From VGDP01 sp040905845 (lineage in GTDB: Bacteria > Pseudomonadota > Alphaproteobacteria > SP197): a DNA stretch of 9,762 bases. The stretch is taken from NCBI GenBank assembly GCA_040905845.1, contig JBBDQV010000045.1, positions 1 to 9,762 on the forward strand, read 5' to 3'. Of this stretch, positions 1-6,885 are shown piece by piece. Made by a program: the position numbers and the translations under genes. The notes below the pieces were generated by a model, which saw nothing but the letters and a program-made list of their open reading frames with translations, searched no databases and was not told where the DNA came from. Each line of letters starts with the position of its first letter. The stretch's first letter is position 1.

Positions 1-830
1 GAGGGCGCGTGGCCCGCGATCAGCGTGGCGAGGCGGCTAAGCGGGTCGGGATAGGACGCATCGAGGGCGGCGAGCAGGGCCAGGCGATCGAGCGCGCCGG
101 CCTCGGGCAGCACGACCGCGAGCACCTCGGCGGCGCGCATGAGGCGCAGCGCCGGCCGCGGATCGGGCGCGGCGAGCAGTTTGAGCAGCTCGTTGCGGAC
201 CCGCTCGCCCGACAGGCGCGCAAGTTCCGGGGCAGCGGCCCGGCACGCGGTCAGCGCCGCCTCGTCCGGCGCCTCGCGGCCGAAGTGGGCGAGGAATCGA
301 AAGAACCGCAGCACGCGCAGGTAGTCCTCGGCGATCCGGCGCCGGGGCTCGCCGACGAACCGGACCCGGCCGGCGGCGAGGTCCGCGCGGCCGCCGAAGT
401 AGTCGTGGAGCACGCCGTCGGGCGCCGCGCTCATGGCGTTGAAGGTGAAGTCGCGGCGCGCCGCGTCGGCCCGCCAGTCGTCGGTGAAGGCGACCTCGGC
501 GTGGCGCCCGAAGGTGCGCACGTCGACGCGCAGCGTCGTGACCTCGAAGCCGCGCCCCTCGGCGACCGCGGTGACGGTGCCGTGGCCGATGCCCGTGGGC
601 ACGGCCTTGAGCCCGGCCTGGCGAAGGAGCTCGGTCACTCGTTCGGGCCGGTCGGGAGTGGCGAGGTCGACGTCCTTGACCGGGCGTCCGTCCAGGGCGT
701 CGCGCACGCAGCCGCCGACGAACCGGACCTCGGCGCCCTCGGCCGTGAGCGCGTCGAGCACGCGCCCGACCGCCGCGTCCCCCATCGCCCCGGGCAGCGT
801 CAGGCGCCCGGCCGTCGAGTGTCGGGTCAC
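1..830 (-). CDS. cca: CCA tRNA nucleotidyltransferase, C-terminal part beyond the window
   Basis: This enzyme adds or repairs the 3'-terminal CCA of tRNAs in the cytoplasm, using CTP and ATP. The minus frame is open for 276 codons from the GTG at 830 to the left edge. It shows the class II nucleotidyltransferase head: FVGGCVRDAL at residues 37-46, the metal-binding DVD at 53-55 (VKDVDLAT), RRDFTFNAMS at 125-134, and EDYLRVLRFFRF at 168-179 at the head/neck boundary. From memory the alphaproteobacterial enzymes have about 400 residues, so roughly the last third is missing. The GTG start overlaps the stop of the upstream DUF6111 gene (GTGA, 827-830), which suggests translational coupling. An in-frame ATG at 783-785 (codon 16) still precedes all the motifs and is an alternative start. 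A tRNA-specific CCA enzyme cannot be told from a poly(A) polymerase of the same family by the head alone, but size and lineage favour CCA addition. Confidence 0.93.
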   Translation of the reverse strand, partial: MTRHSTAGRLTLPGAMGDAAVGRVLDALTAEGAEVRFVGGCVRDALDGRPVKDVDLATPDRPERVTELLRQAGLKAVPTGIGHGTVTAVAEGRGFEVTTLRVDVRTFGRHAEVAFTDDWRADAARRDFTFNAMSAAPDGVLHDYFGGRADLAAGRVRFVGEPRRRIAEDYLRVLRFFRFLAHFGREAPDEAALTACRAAAPELARLSGERVRNELLKLLAAPDPRPALRLMRAAEVLAVVLPEAGALDRLALLAALDASYPDPLSRLATLIAGHAP

Positions 831-1102
831 TCGATGTGCCCAGGGATCACCTCGCCGTCCTTGTAGGACGGCGGGACGTACTTCGCCGACGGATCGGCGC
901 CGTCGACGAGCGCGAGCCCGAGCACGCCAATCGCGCCGGCGAGGAGCGCCGCGGCGATCAGCCACGACCACGGCCCGGCCTGCCACGCCGGCAGGGTGCC
1001 CGCGGCGGCGGCGCCAGCCTTGCGACGGGCGAGATAGGCCCACAGCGCGTAGGCCACCAGCGGAACGAAAGGCAGCAGGTAGGAGATCAGCGCCCGGCTC
1101 AT
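827..1102 (-). CDS. DUF6111 family small inner-membrane protein
   Basis: This is a 91-residue protein of unknown function. Two hydrophobic segments, at about residues 5-25 and 46-67, are separated by a basic loop (ARRK at 25-28), so both ends may lie on the same side of the membrane. The C-terminus YVPPSYKDGEVIPGHIE (75-91) resembles the conserved tail I remember for DUF6111 proteins of Alphaproteobacteria, a short motif rich in proline, glycine and acidic residues. No catalytic residues can be recognised. The ATG at 1100-1102 overlaps the stop of the Nudix gene (ATGA, 1099-1102), and the stop overlaps the GTG start of cca, so translation of the three genes is probably coupled. The family name comes from memory of the motif and the gene's position beside a CoA pyrophosphatase and cca. 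That it is a small membrane protein is certain from the sequence. Confidence 0.82.
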   Translation of the reverse strand: MSRALISYLLPFVPLVAYALWAYLARRKAGAAAAGTLPAWQAGPWSWLIAAALLAGAIGVLGLALVDGADPSAKYVPPSYKDGEVIPGHIE

Positions 1103-1674
1103 GGCCCCGCCACCAGCCGTGCGAAGCGCACCAGCATGCCCGCCGTGGCGCCCCAGATGTAGCGCTCGCCGAACGACATCGCGTCGTACCAGTGGAGCTC
1201 GCCGCGCCACATCATCGAATCGCGCCTGTGGTTGCCGGGGTCGAGCACGAAGGCGAGCGGCACTTCGAACACCTCGGCGACCTCGGCCGGGTCGGGGGCG
1301 AGCTCGAGCGGCGGGCGGACGAACCCGACGACCGGCGTGATGTAGTAGCCGGTACCCGTCCGGTAGGGCTGGTAGCTGCCGAGCACGTCGACCCGGCCAG
1401 GATCGAGCCCGATCTCCTCGGCGGTCTCGCGCAGCGCGGCGGCGGCGGCGTCGACATCGCCGGGCTCCATCCGGCCGCCGGGAAAGCAAATCTGTCCGGC
1501 ATGATCGGGCAGGTCGTCGGAGCGTCGGGTCAGCAGCACGGTCATGCCGTCGGGCCGGTCGATCAGCGGCACCAGGACCGCGGCGGCCTTGAGCCGGGCG
1601 TCCGACTCGGGGGCCGCGCGCGGCTCGCCGCCCCGCGCCGCGCTCGCCAATCGGCGCAGGATCGTCTCACGCAT
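1099..1674 (-). CDS. NudL-like CoA pyrophosphatase (Nudix hydrolase)
   Basis: This is a 191-residue Nudix hydrolase of the UPF0035/NudL type, whose studied members cleave CoA and CoA derivatives to 3',5'-ADP and (acyl-)phosphopantetheine. The family signature VLLTRRSDDLPDHAGQ occupies residues 46-61 and runs into FPGG (64-67). The Nudix helix follows, with the core RETAEEIGL at 82-90 and probable metal ligands E83, E86 and E87. Spacing between the GG and the RE is one residue longer than the textbook Nudix box, as I recall also for E. coli NudL. ATG 1672-1674 was chosen because it gives the usual family length. The frame stays open to 1794, but that stretch lies antiparallel inside the DUF1285 gene and reads as low-complexity shadow. 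The gene overlaps DUF1285 by 8 bases and DUF6111 by 4 bases. Substrate preference is inferred from the family signature. Confidence 0.92.
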   Translation of the reverse strand: MRETILRRLASAARGGEPRAAPESDARLKAAAVLVPLIDRPDGMTVLLTRRSDDLPDHAGQICFPGGRMEPGDVDAAAAALRETAEEIGLDPGRVDVLGSYQPYRTGTGYYITPVVGFVRPPLELAPDPAEVAEVFEVPLAFVLDPGNHRRDSMMWRGELHWYDAMSFGERYIWGATAGMLVRFARLVAGP

Positions 1675-2230
1675 CGGCCGCCGGATCGCCGAGGCAAAAG
1701 AAGCAGCCGTCGCTCCAGACGCCGAACACCCGGCGGCCGTCGCGCTCCTCCTCGACCCCGAGATCGACCAGCCGATAGTACGCCGGCCGGGCAATCAGGG
1801 CCTCGAGCCCGTCGCGCACCAGCACGTAAGGCGCCGGCTCGCCCGTCGCGCCGCGCCGTTCGACGCGGATCGGATGGCCGGAGCCCGCGACGACACGGTC
1901 CCCGACATTGGTGCGGAAGACGAGTCTGCGTTGCCGCCCGACGCCCTCGGCGTCGCAGTCGATCGCGACGAACGGGGCGTCCTCGACCTGGATGCGCGCG
2001 CGCTCGGCGGGCGTGACCAGCCAGAAGTCGCCGTCCGCCGCGCGCGTGAGCGCGCCGGCGAACAGCTTGACCAGGGATTCGCGACGGATCGGGGTGCCCT
2101 CGTGATACCATGTGCCGTTACGCCCGATTCGGATGTCCACGGCAACCTCGGCGATGCGGGCCAGCGGGCGTCCGGCCGCGCGATTCTCGCGCGAATGTGT
2201 GGTCGAACCGGCACGGCGTGGTTCCGTCAT
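1667..2230 (-). CDS. DUF1285 domain protein
   Basis: This 187-residue protein belongs to the DUF1285 family (PF06938). Crystal structures of the family are known and showed a new fold with repeated motifs, but its molecular role is undefined. Visible landmarks are IGRNGTWYHEGTPI near residue 35, the following RRESLVKLFAGAL, the stretch DFWLVTPAERARIQVEDAPF, and the C-terminal VFGVWSDGCFFCLGD. No signal peptide or membrane segment is seen, so it is probably cytoplasmic. ATG 2228-2230 is the first start that does not run into the divergent MoxR gene, and a GTG about 30 codons further in (EVAVDIRIG) is an alternative. It is first in the minus operon and shares a 45-bp spacer with the divergent MoxR operon. 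No strong Shine-Dalgarno sequence is seen, only a GGGA about ten bases upstream. Confidence 0.88.
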   Translation of the reverse strand: MTEPRRAGSTTHSRENRAAGRPLARIAEVAVDIRIGRNGTWYHEGTPIRRESLVKLFAGALTRAADGDFWLVTPAERARIQVEDAPFVAIDCDAEGVGRQRRLVFRTNVGDRVVAGSGHPIRVERRGATGEPAPYVLVRDGLEALIARPAYYRLVDLGVEEERDGRRVFGVWSDGCFFCLGDPAADA

Positions 2231-2275
2231 GCCGCGCGGATCCCTATACTCGACGCGCGAACAGGAGTGTCCTTC
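2231..2275. promoter_or_regulatory. divergent intergenic region between the two operons
   Basis: Only 45 bp separate the ATG of DUF1285 (minus) from the ATG of MoxR (plus), so the promoters of both operons must lie here or inside the neighbouring coding ends. A plus-strand -10 candidate, TATACT, lies at 2245-2250 (five of six match TATAAT), which would start transcription about 20 bases before the MoxR ATG. The sequence 17 bp upstream (TTCCGT, 2222-2227) is a poor -35. On the minus strand the same TATA core reads TATAGG (2248 to 2243), with a GGACA-containing hexamer (2273 to 2268) 19 bp upstream. A minus transcript from it would have almost no leader. The shared TATA core is seen. Promoter activity is inference. 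Confidence 0.4.
2263..2267 (+). promoter_or_regulatory. Shine-Dalgarno site of the MoxR gene
   Basis: AGGAG lies 8 bases before the ATG at 2276, which is ideal spacing. It is the only strong Shine-Dalgarno sequence in the four-gene plus operon, fixes the start of the first gene, and suggests that the downstream genes rely on translational coupling. Confidence 0.85.
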
Positions 2276-3283
2276 ATGGCGGAAACGATCGTCAGGTCGA
2301 GCGACCCGGCAGAGCTGGTCGGCGAGATCGAAGCGCTCGGTCGCAAGCTCGCGGCCGTTCGCGCCTGCATCGGGCGCGTCATCTTCGGTCAGCAGGCGGT
2401 CGTCGATCAAACACTTATCACGTTGCTCGCGGGGGGTCACGCGCTGCTCATCGGCGTTCCGGGACTGGGCAAGACGCGGCTCGTGGAGACCCTCGGGCTC
2501 GTGCTCGGGCTGGACGACAAGCGCGTGCAGTTCACGCCGGACCTGATGCCCGCGGACATCCTGGGCTCGGAGGTGCTCGAGGAGTCGGACTCCGGGCGGC
2601 GCGGGTTTCGCTTCATCAAGGGGCCGGTGTTCTGCCAGCTCCTGATGGCCGACGAGATCAACCGGGCGAGCCCGCGCACCCAGTCGGCGCTCTTGCAGGC
2701 GATGCAGGAGCGCACCGTTTCGGTCGCGGGTCAGAGCCATCCGCTGCCGACGCCGTTCCACGTCCTGGCGACCCAGAACCCGCTGGAGCAGGAGGGCACC
2801 TACCCCCTGCCCGAGGCCCAGCTCGACCGCTTCCTCATGGAGATCGACGTCGGCTATCCGGCACGGGACGCCGAGCGCGACATGCTGATCGCGACGACGG
2901 GGATCGCCGAGCAGCCGATCGCCCGGGTCATGGCGCCCGAGGAGCTGCGCGCCGCCCAGGCCCTGGTGCGGCGGCTGCCGGTCGGCGACAGCGTCGTCGA
3001 GGCGATCCTGAACCTGGTGCGCTCGGGACGGCCCGAGGACACGGCGATCGAGGACGTGCGCCGGCACGTCGCCTGGGGACCCGGCCCCCGCGCCAGCCAG
3101 GCCTTGATGCTGGCCGCCCGCGCGCGCGCGCTGATCGAGGGCCGCTACGCCCCCTCGGTCGACGACGTGCTGGCGCTCAGCAGCCCGGTGCTGCGCCACC
3201 GCATGGCGCTGAGCTTCGCGGCGCGCGCCGAGGGCGTGACCATCGACAGGGTCATCGAGCGCCTGACCGCGCCGCTCGCCTGA
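2276..3283 (+). CDS. MoxR family AAA+ ATPase
   Basis: This is a 335-residue cytoplasmic AAA+ ATPase. MoxR proteins act as chaperones or remodelers that mature or insert cofactors into client complexes, usually together with a VWA-domain partner encoded beside them. Motifs in order are Walker A GVPGLGKT (60-67), Walker B LLMADEIN (122-129), the conserved SALLQAMQER (137-146), sensor 1 ATQNP (165-169), PEAQLDRF (179-186), and the sensor 2 region GPGPRASQAL (268-277). Length and motif order fit a complete, active enzyme. The start is fixed by a strong AGGAG 8 bases upstream. DUF58 begins 8 bases after its stop, then come the DUF4159 and amidotransferase-like genes, the usual MoxR operon layout. 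It is not part of a methanol dehydrogenase cluster, and its client is unknown. moxR is a family name here rather than an assigned function. Confidence 0.95.
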   Translation: MAETIVRSSDPAELVGEIEALGRKLAAVRACIGRVIFGQQAVVDQTLITLLAGGHALLIGVPGLGKTRLVETLGLVLGLDDKRVQFTPDLMPADILGSEVLEESDSGRRGFRFIKGPVFCQLLMADEINRASPRTQSALLQAMQERTVSVAGQSHPLPTPFHVLATQNPLEQEGTYPLPEAQLDRFLMEIDVGYPARDAERDMLIATTGIAEQPIARVMAPEELRAAQALVRRLPVGDSVVEAILNLVRSGRPEDTAIEDVRRHVAWGPGPRASQALMLAARARALIEGRYAPSVDDVLALSSPVLRHRMALSFAARAEGVTIDRVIERLTAPLA

Positions 3284-3291
3284 AAATCGCC

Positions 3292-4167
3292 ATGGTCGAA
3301 GCCGACCTGTCGATCCGCCAACGAGCGGAACAGCTCGCGGCCCATCTGCCGCCGCTCCTGGTCGCGGCCGAGCGCGTCGCCGCCGTCGTCGCCCAGGGCG
3401 TGCACGGGCGCCGGCGCGTCGGCGCCGGCGAGACGTTCTGGCAGTTCCGCCGCTACCAACCCGGTGACGAGATCGGTCGCATCGACTGGCGCCAGAGCGC
3501 GAAGTCGATGCACGTCTTCGTGCGCGAGAACGAATGGGAGGCGGCCGAGAGCGTCTGGCTGTGGTGCGATACCTCGGCCTCGATGCGCTTCGCCTCGCAT
3601 CTCGCGCCGGTCGAGAAGCTCGATCGCGCCCGTCTCCTGTTGCTGGCGCTCGCCGTTCTGCTGGTCCAGGGCGGCGAGCACGTCGCCCTGCTCGGCGCCG
3701 ACCGCCGGCCGTCGACCGGCCGCGCCACGCTCGCCCGTCTCGCCCACGCGCTGGGGCGTGATGACGGCCTCGGCGGCAGCCTGCCGCCCCTGATCGACAT
3801 ACCGCGCTACGCCCAGATCGTCGTCATCGGCGACCTGCTGTCTCCGATCGAGGACATCGCGGCCCTGATCCGCCACTACACGAATCAGGGCGTGCGCGGA
3901 TACCTGTTCCAGGTCCTCGACCCGGCCGAGGAGACGCTGCCCTTCGCCGGTCACACCCTGTTCGAGGGCCTCGAGGACGAAGGTTCGATGCTCACCCGTC
4001 GCGCCGAGGAACTGCGCAAGGACTACGTCGCCCGGCTCGCGGAGCACAAGGGCGACCTCCTGCAGCTCGCGCGCGCGGCGCGCTGGCGGGTCGGCCTGCA
4101 CCATACCGACCGTCCGGCGCCCGAGGCGTTGCTCTCGATCTACATGGCGCTCGCGGGTCATGCCTGA
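3292..4167 (+). CDS. DUF58 domain protein, VWA-like partner of MoxR
   Basis: This is a 291-residue soluble DUF58 protein, the usual neighbour of MoxR ATPases. The DUF58 signature lies at residues 52-83 (FRRYQPGDEIGRIDWRQSAK, then HVFVRENEWE). It leads into a VWA-like fold whose first strand ends VWLWCDTSASM (88-98), giving an intact DxSxS metal-site motif at D93, S95 and S97. The hydrophobic stretch at 114-125 fits a buried helix of that fold better than a membrane segment, so the protein is predicted cytoplasmic and able to contact MoxR directly. The ATG is 8 bases after the MoxR stop with no clear Shine-Dalgarno, which suggests coupling. The start is supported by the N-terminal RQRAEQLAAHLPPLLVAAER, typical of the family. 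Its probable role is adaptor or client-recognition subunit, inferred from paired MoxR/VWA systems. Confidence 0.93.
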   Translation: MVEADLSIRQRAEQLAAHLPPLLVAAERVAAVVAQGVHGRRRVGAGETFWQFRRYQPGDEIGRIDWRQSAKSMHVFVRENEWEAAESVWLWCDTSASMRFASHLAPVEKLDRARLLLLALAVLLVQGGEHVALLGADRRPSTGRATLARLAHALGRDDGLGGSLPPLIDIPRYAQIVVIGDLLSPIEDIAALIRHYTNQGVRGYLFQVLDPAEETLPFAGHTLFEGLEDEGSMLTRRAEELRKDYVARLAEHKGDLLQLARAARWRVGLHHTDRPAPEALLSIYMALAGHA

Positions 4168-4182
4168 AACGGGTGCCGATCC

Positions 4183-6885
4183 GTGCTGACGCTCGGCGCC
4201 CTCGCCTTCCTGGCGCCATGGGTGCTGCTCGGGCTCGGCGCGGTGCCGCTCCTGTGGTGGCTGCTTCGCGTCGTGCCCCCGGCGCCCCTGCGCGTGCGGT
4301 TCCCGGCGATCCGGCTGCTGTTCGGCCTGGTCGCCCAGCAGGAGGCCGCGGTCAAGACGCCGTGGTGGCTGGTGGCGTTGCGCCTCGCGCTCGCCTGCGC
4401 CGCCATCGTGGCCTTGGCTCATCCGGTGTGGGAGCCGGCCGTCCCGGTGGCGGGCAGCGGGCCCTTGATCCTGGTGCTCGACGACGGCTGGGCGGCGGCG
4501 CGCGACTGGGAGGCGCGCCGAGCGGCCGCCGACCGCGTGCTGGCGCAGGCGGAACGCGCGGGGCGCCCCGTGCTTCTGGTGACGACCGCGCCGAGCGATC
4601 GCGACGGTCGGGTGCCCGGCGCCGAGGTGAGGCCGGCGGCGGAGGCCAGCACCATCGTTCATGCCCTGCGCCCGAAGCCTTGGGGCACCGATCGGACGGC
4701 GGCCCTGGCCGCGTTCGAGGCCGCGAGGCCCGAGACAGGAACCAGCATATGGATCGCCGACGGCGTCGCCGACGCGGGCGCCCCACTGCTCGCCGAAGCG
4801 CTTCTGTCGGTCGGGTCGCTCGAGGTCAGGATCGCCTCCCAGGACGACGGCCCGCTCGTCCTGATGCCGCCGGGAACGCGCTCGCGCCTGCTCGAGGTCG
4901 GGGCCCGGCGGATCGCGGGCGACGGCCCGCGCGCGGCGTGGGTCCGGGCCAGCGGCGAGGACGGCCGGCTGCTCGCGCGCGGCGAGCTCGTGTTCGACCC
5001 GGGCGAAGACCGCGCCGCCGTCGCCCTCGACCTGCCCGGCGAGGTGCGCAACCTGATCACCCGCCTGGACATCGAAGGCGAGCGCGGCGCCGGGGCCACC
5101 GTGCTGCTCGATGACCGTTGGCGGCGCCGGCCGGTCGGCCTGGTCTCGGGCGGTTCGCTCGAACGCGACCAGCCCCTGCTGTCCGACGTGTTCTACGTCG
5201 AGCGGGCGCTCGAGCCGTTCACCGAGCTGCGCCGCGGCGAGATCGGCGCGCTGCTGGCGAACCCGCCTTCGGTCATCGTGCTGGCGGACGTCGCCAAGAT
5301 CCCCGCGGCGGACCTCGAGGCGCTGGAGCCCTGGATCGCCGACGGCGGGGTGTTGTTGCGGTTCGCCGGCCCGCGCTTCGCCGAGGGCGCCGACGAGCTG
5401 GTCCCGGTTCGGCTGCGCGGCGGGCGTACGATCGGCGGCGCGATGTCGTGGGCCGAGCCGGCGCGGCTCGCGCCGTTCGACTCGTCGAGCCCGTTCGCCG
5501 GCCTCGCGATTCCTCGCGACGTCCTGGTCGCGCGCCAGGTGCTCGCCGAACCGACGCTCGACTTGCCGGGCAAGACGTGGGCGCGGCTGACCGACGGCAC
5601 GCCGCTGGTCACCGGCGAGCCCCGCGGCAAAGGCTGGCTGGTTCTGGTGCACACGACGGCCAACACGGCATGGTCGAACCTGGCGATCTCGGGACTTTTC
5701 GTCGAGCTGCTGCAGCGGCTGGTCGAGCTGAGTGCGGGCGTGCCGACCGACGAGAGCGAGGCCGCGTTGCCGCCGTGGCGCAGCCTGGACGGCTTCGGCG
5801 TGCTCGGCCCGCCGCCGCCGGCGGCGCGCGCCGTCCCGCTCGCGACGATCGACGCCGAGCCGCCGGGACCGACGCGTCCGCCCGGATATTACGGTCCGGC
5901 CGAGGCGCCACGCGCGCTCAACCTGGGCCCGTCGCTCGCCGAGGCTACCGGGCTCGGTCCGTGGCCCGCCGACGCTGTGGTGAGCCCGTTCGGCACGACC
6001 GACGAGATCGACGTGCAGCCGTGGCTCGTCATCGCCGCGATCCTGCTCGCCCTGGCCGAGCTGGTCGCCAGCCTCGCCGCGCGTGGCCAAATCCTGAGGC
6101 CCCGGCCGGTCGCCGCCGCGGCCGTCGTCCTTGCCCTCGTCGGCGCCACGCCGCCGGTCGGCGCCGTCGACGACGCCTTCGTCATCGAGGCGACCCAGGA
6201 CCTGCGTCTCGCCTACGTCAGGACCGGTGACGCGGACGTCGACGATCTCACGCGGGCCGGCCTTTGGGGCCTGGGAACCATCCTCAGGGCGCGCACGTCG
6301 GTCGAGCCCGGCGAGCCCATGGCGATCGACCTCGAGAACGACGAGCTGTTGTTCTTCCCCCTGGTCTACTGGGCGATCACGCCGGACCAGCCGCGCCCGA
6401 GCGACGGCGCGCGCGCCAAGATCGACCGTTATCTCAAGACCGGCGGCATCCTGGTGCTCGATACCCGCGATCCCGACGCGGCCATGGGCGGCGGCGGCGC
6501 CAGCGCGGCGACGCTCAGGCGGCTCTTGCGCGGCCTCAGCATTCCGCCCCTGGTGCCGGTGCCGCACGATCACGTGCTGACCCGGTCGTTCTACCTGCTC
6601 GACGAGTTCCCGGGGCGCTGGACCGGCGGCCAGGTGTGGATCGAGCAGACCGACGGCGGGGTCAACGACGGCGTCTCGTCGATCCTGGTCGGCAGTCACG
6701 ATTGGGCCGCCGCCTGGGCCATGGACACCCGCCTGCAACCCCTTCTGCCCGTGGTGCCGGGCGGCGAGCGCCAGCGCGAGATCGCCTACCGGTTCGGCAT
6801 CAACCTGGTGATGTACGCGACCACGGGCAACTACAAGGCCGACGCGGTCCACGTCCCGACCATCCTGGAGCGGCTCGGCGAATGA
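4183..6885 (+). CDS. BatA N-terminal / DUF4159 membrane protein with amidotransferase-like segments
   Basis: This is a 900-residue inner-membrane protein of unknown function. Residues 1-80 match the BatA/aerotolerance N-terminal region: two membrane helices (about 5-29 and 61-80) around a basic loop. A degenerate VWA-like strand follows (LILVLDDGWAAA, 95-106), with Gly and Ala where DxSxS needs serines. Then come a beta-rich stretch (about 210-310) and an amidotransferase-like segment (about 325-450, with WIADGGVLLRFAGPRF at 384-399). Further helices lie at about 611-629 and 641-657, the latter ending in a signal-peptide-like ATPPVGA. The C-terminal 240 residues are the DUF4159 domain, with NDELLFFPLVYWAIT, IDRYLKTGGILVLDTRD (747-763) and the final YRFGINLVMYATTGNYKAD. 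The only cysteine is C72, inside a helix. The start is GTG 4183, 15 bases after the DUF58 stop; an in-frame stop at 4165 excludes anything longer. Positive-inside reasoning places the large domains in the periplasm. Confidence 0.9.
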   Translation: MLTLGALAFLAPWVLLGLGAVPLLWWLLRVVPPAPLRVRFPAIRLLFGLVAQQEAAVKTPWWLVALRLALACAAIVALAHPVWEPAVPVAGSGPLILVLDDGWAAARDWEARRAAADRVLAQAERAGRPVLLVTTAPSDRDGRVPGAEVRPAAEASTIVHALRPKPWGTDRTAALAAFEAARPETGTSIWIADGVADAGAPLLAEALLSVGSLEVRIASQDDGPLVLMPPGTRSRLLEVGARRIAGDGPRAAWVRASGEDGRLLARGELVFDPGEDRAAVALDLPGEVRNLITRLDIEGERGAGATVLLDDRWRRRPVGLVSGGSLERDQPLLSDVFYVERALEPFTELRRGEIGALLANPPSVIVLADVAKIPAADLEALEPWIADGGVLLRFAGPRFAEGADELVPVRLRGGRTIGGAMSWAEPARLAPFDSSSPFAGLAIPRDVLVARQVLAEPTLDLPGKTWARLTDGTPLVTGEPRGKGWLVLVHTTANTAWSNLAISGLFVELLQRLVELSAGVPTDESEAALPPWRSLDGFGVLGPPPPAARAVPLATIDAEPPGPTRPPGYYGPAEAPRALNLGPSLAEATGLGPWPADAVVSPFGTTDEIDVQPWLVIAAILLALAELVASLAARGQILRPRPVAAAAVVLALVGATPPVGAVDDAFVIEATQDLRLAYVRTGDADVDDLTRAGLWGLGTILRARTSVEPGEPMAIDLENDELLFFPLVYWAITPDQPRPSDGARAKIDRYLKTGGILVLDTRDPDAAMGGGGASAATLRRLLRGLSIPPLVPVPHDHVLTRSFYLLDEFPGRWTGGQVWIEQTDGGVNDGVSSILVGSHDWAAAWAMDTRLQPLLPVVPGGERQREIAYRFGINLVMYATTGNYKADAVHVPTILERLGE

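Noticed and set aside
1675..1794. Upstream start for the Nudix gene adding 40 residues.
   Set aside because: The extra residues are antiparallel-frame shadow of DUF1285, and the ATG at 1674 gives the normal family length with a typical short operon overlap.
9..2016. Long plus-strand open frames (9-866 and 433-2016) opposite the minus operon.
   Set aside because: They are composed of arginine, alanine and serine repeats typical of shadow frames, while the opposite strand encodes intact cca, DUF6111 and Nudix motifs.
3119..3131. Alternating CG tract of 13 bases, possible Z-DNA or slippage site.
   Set aside because: It encodes an Ala-Arg run in a conserved helix of the MoxR protein and is expected from codon use at this GC content.
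2231..3199. N-terminal extension of the DUF1285 frame back through the MoxR gene.
   Set aside because: The extension is antisense to the MoxR Walker motifs and the family domain needs only the part from 2230 on. ATG 2228-2230 gives the expected length.
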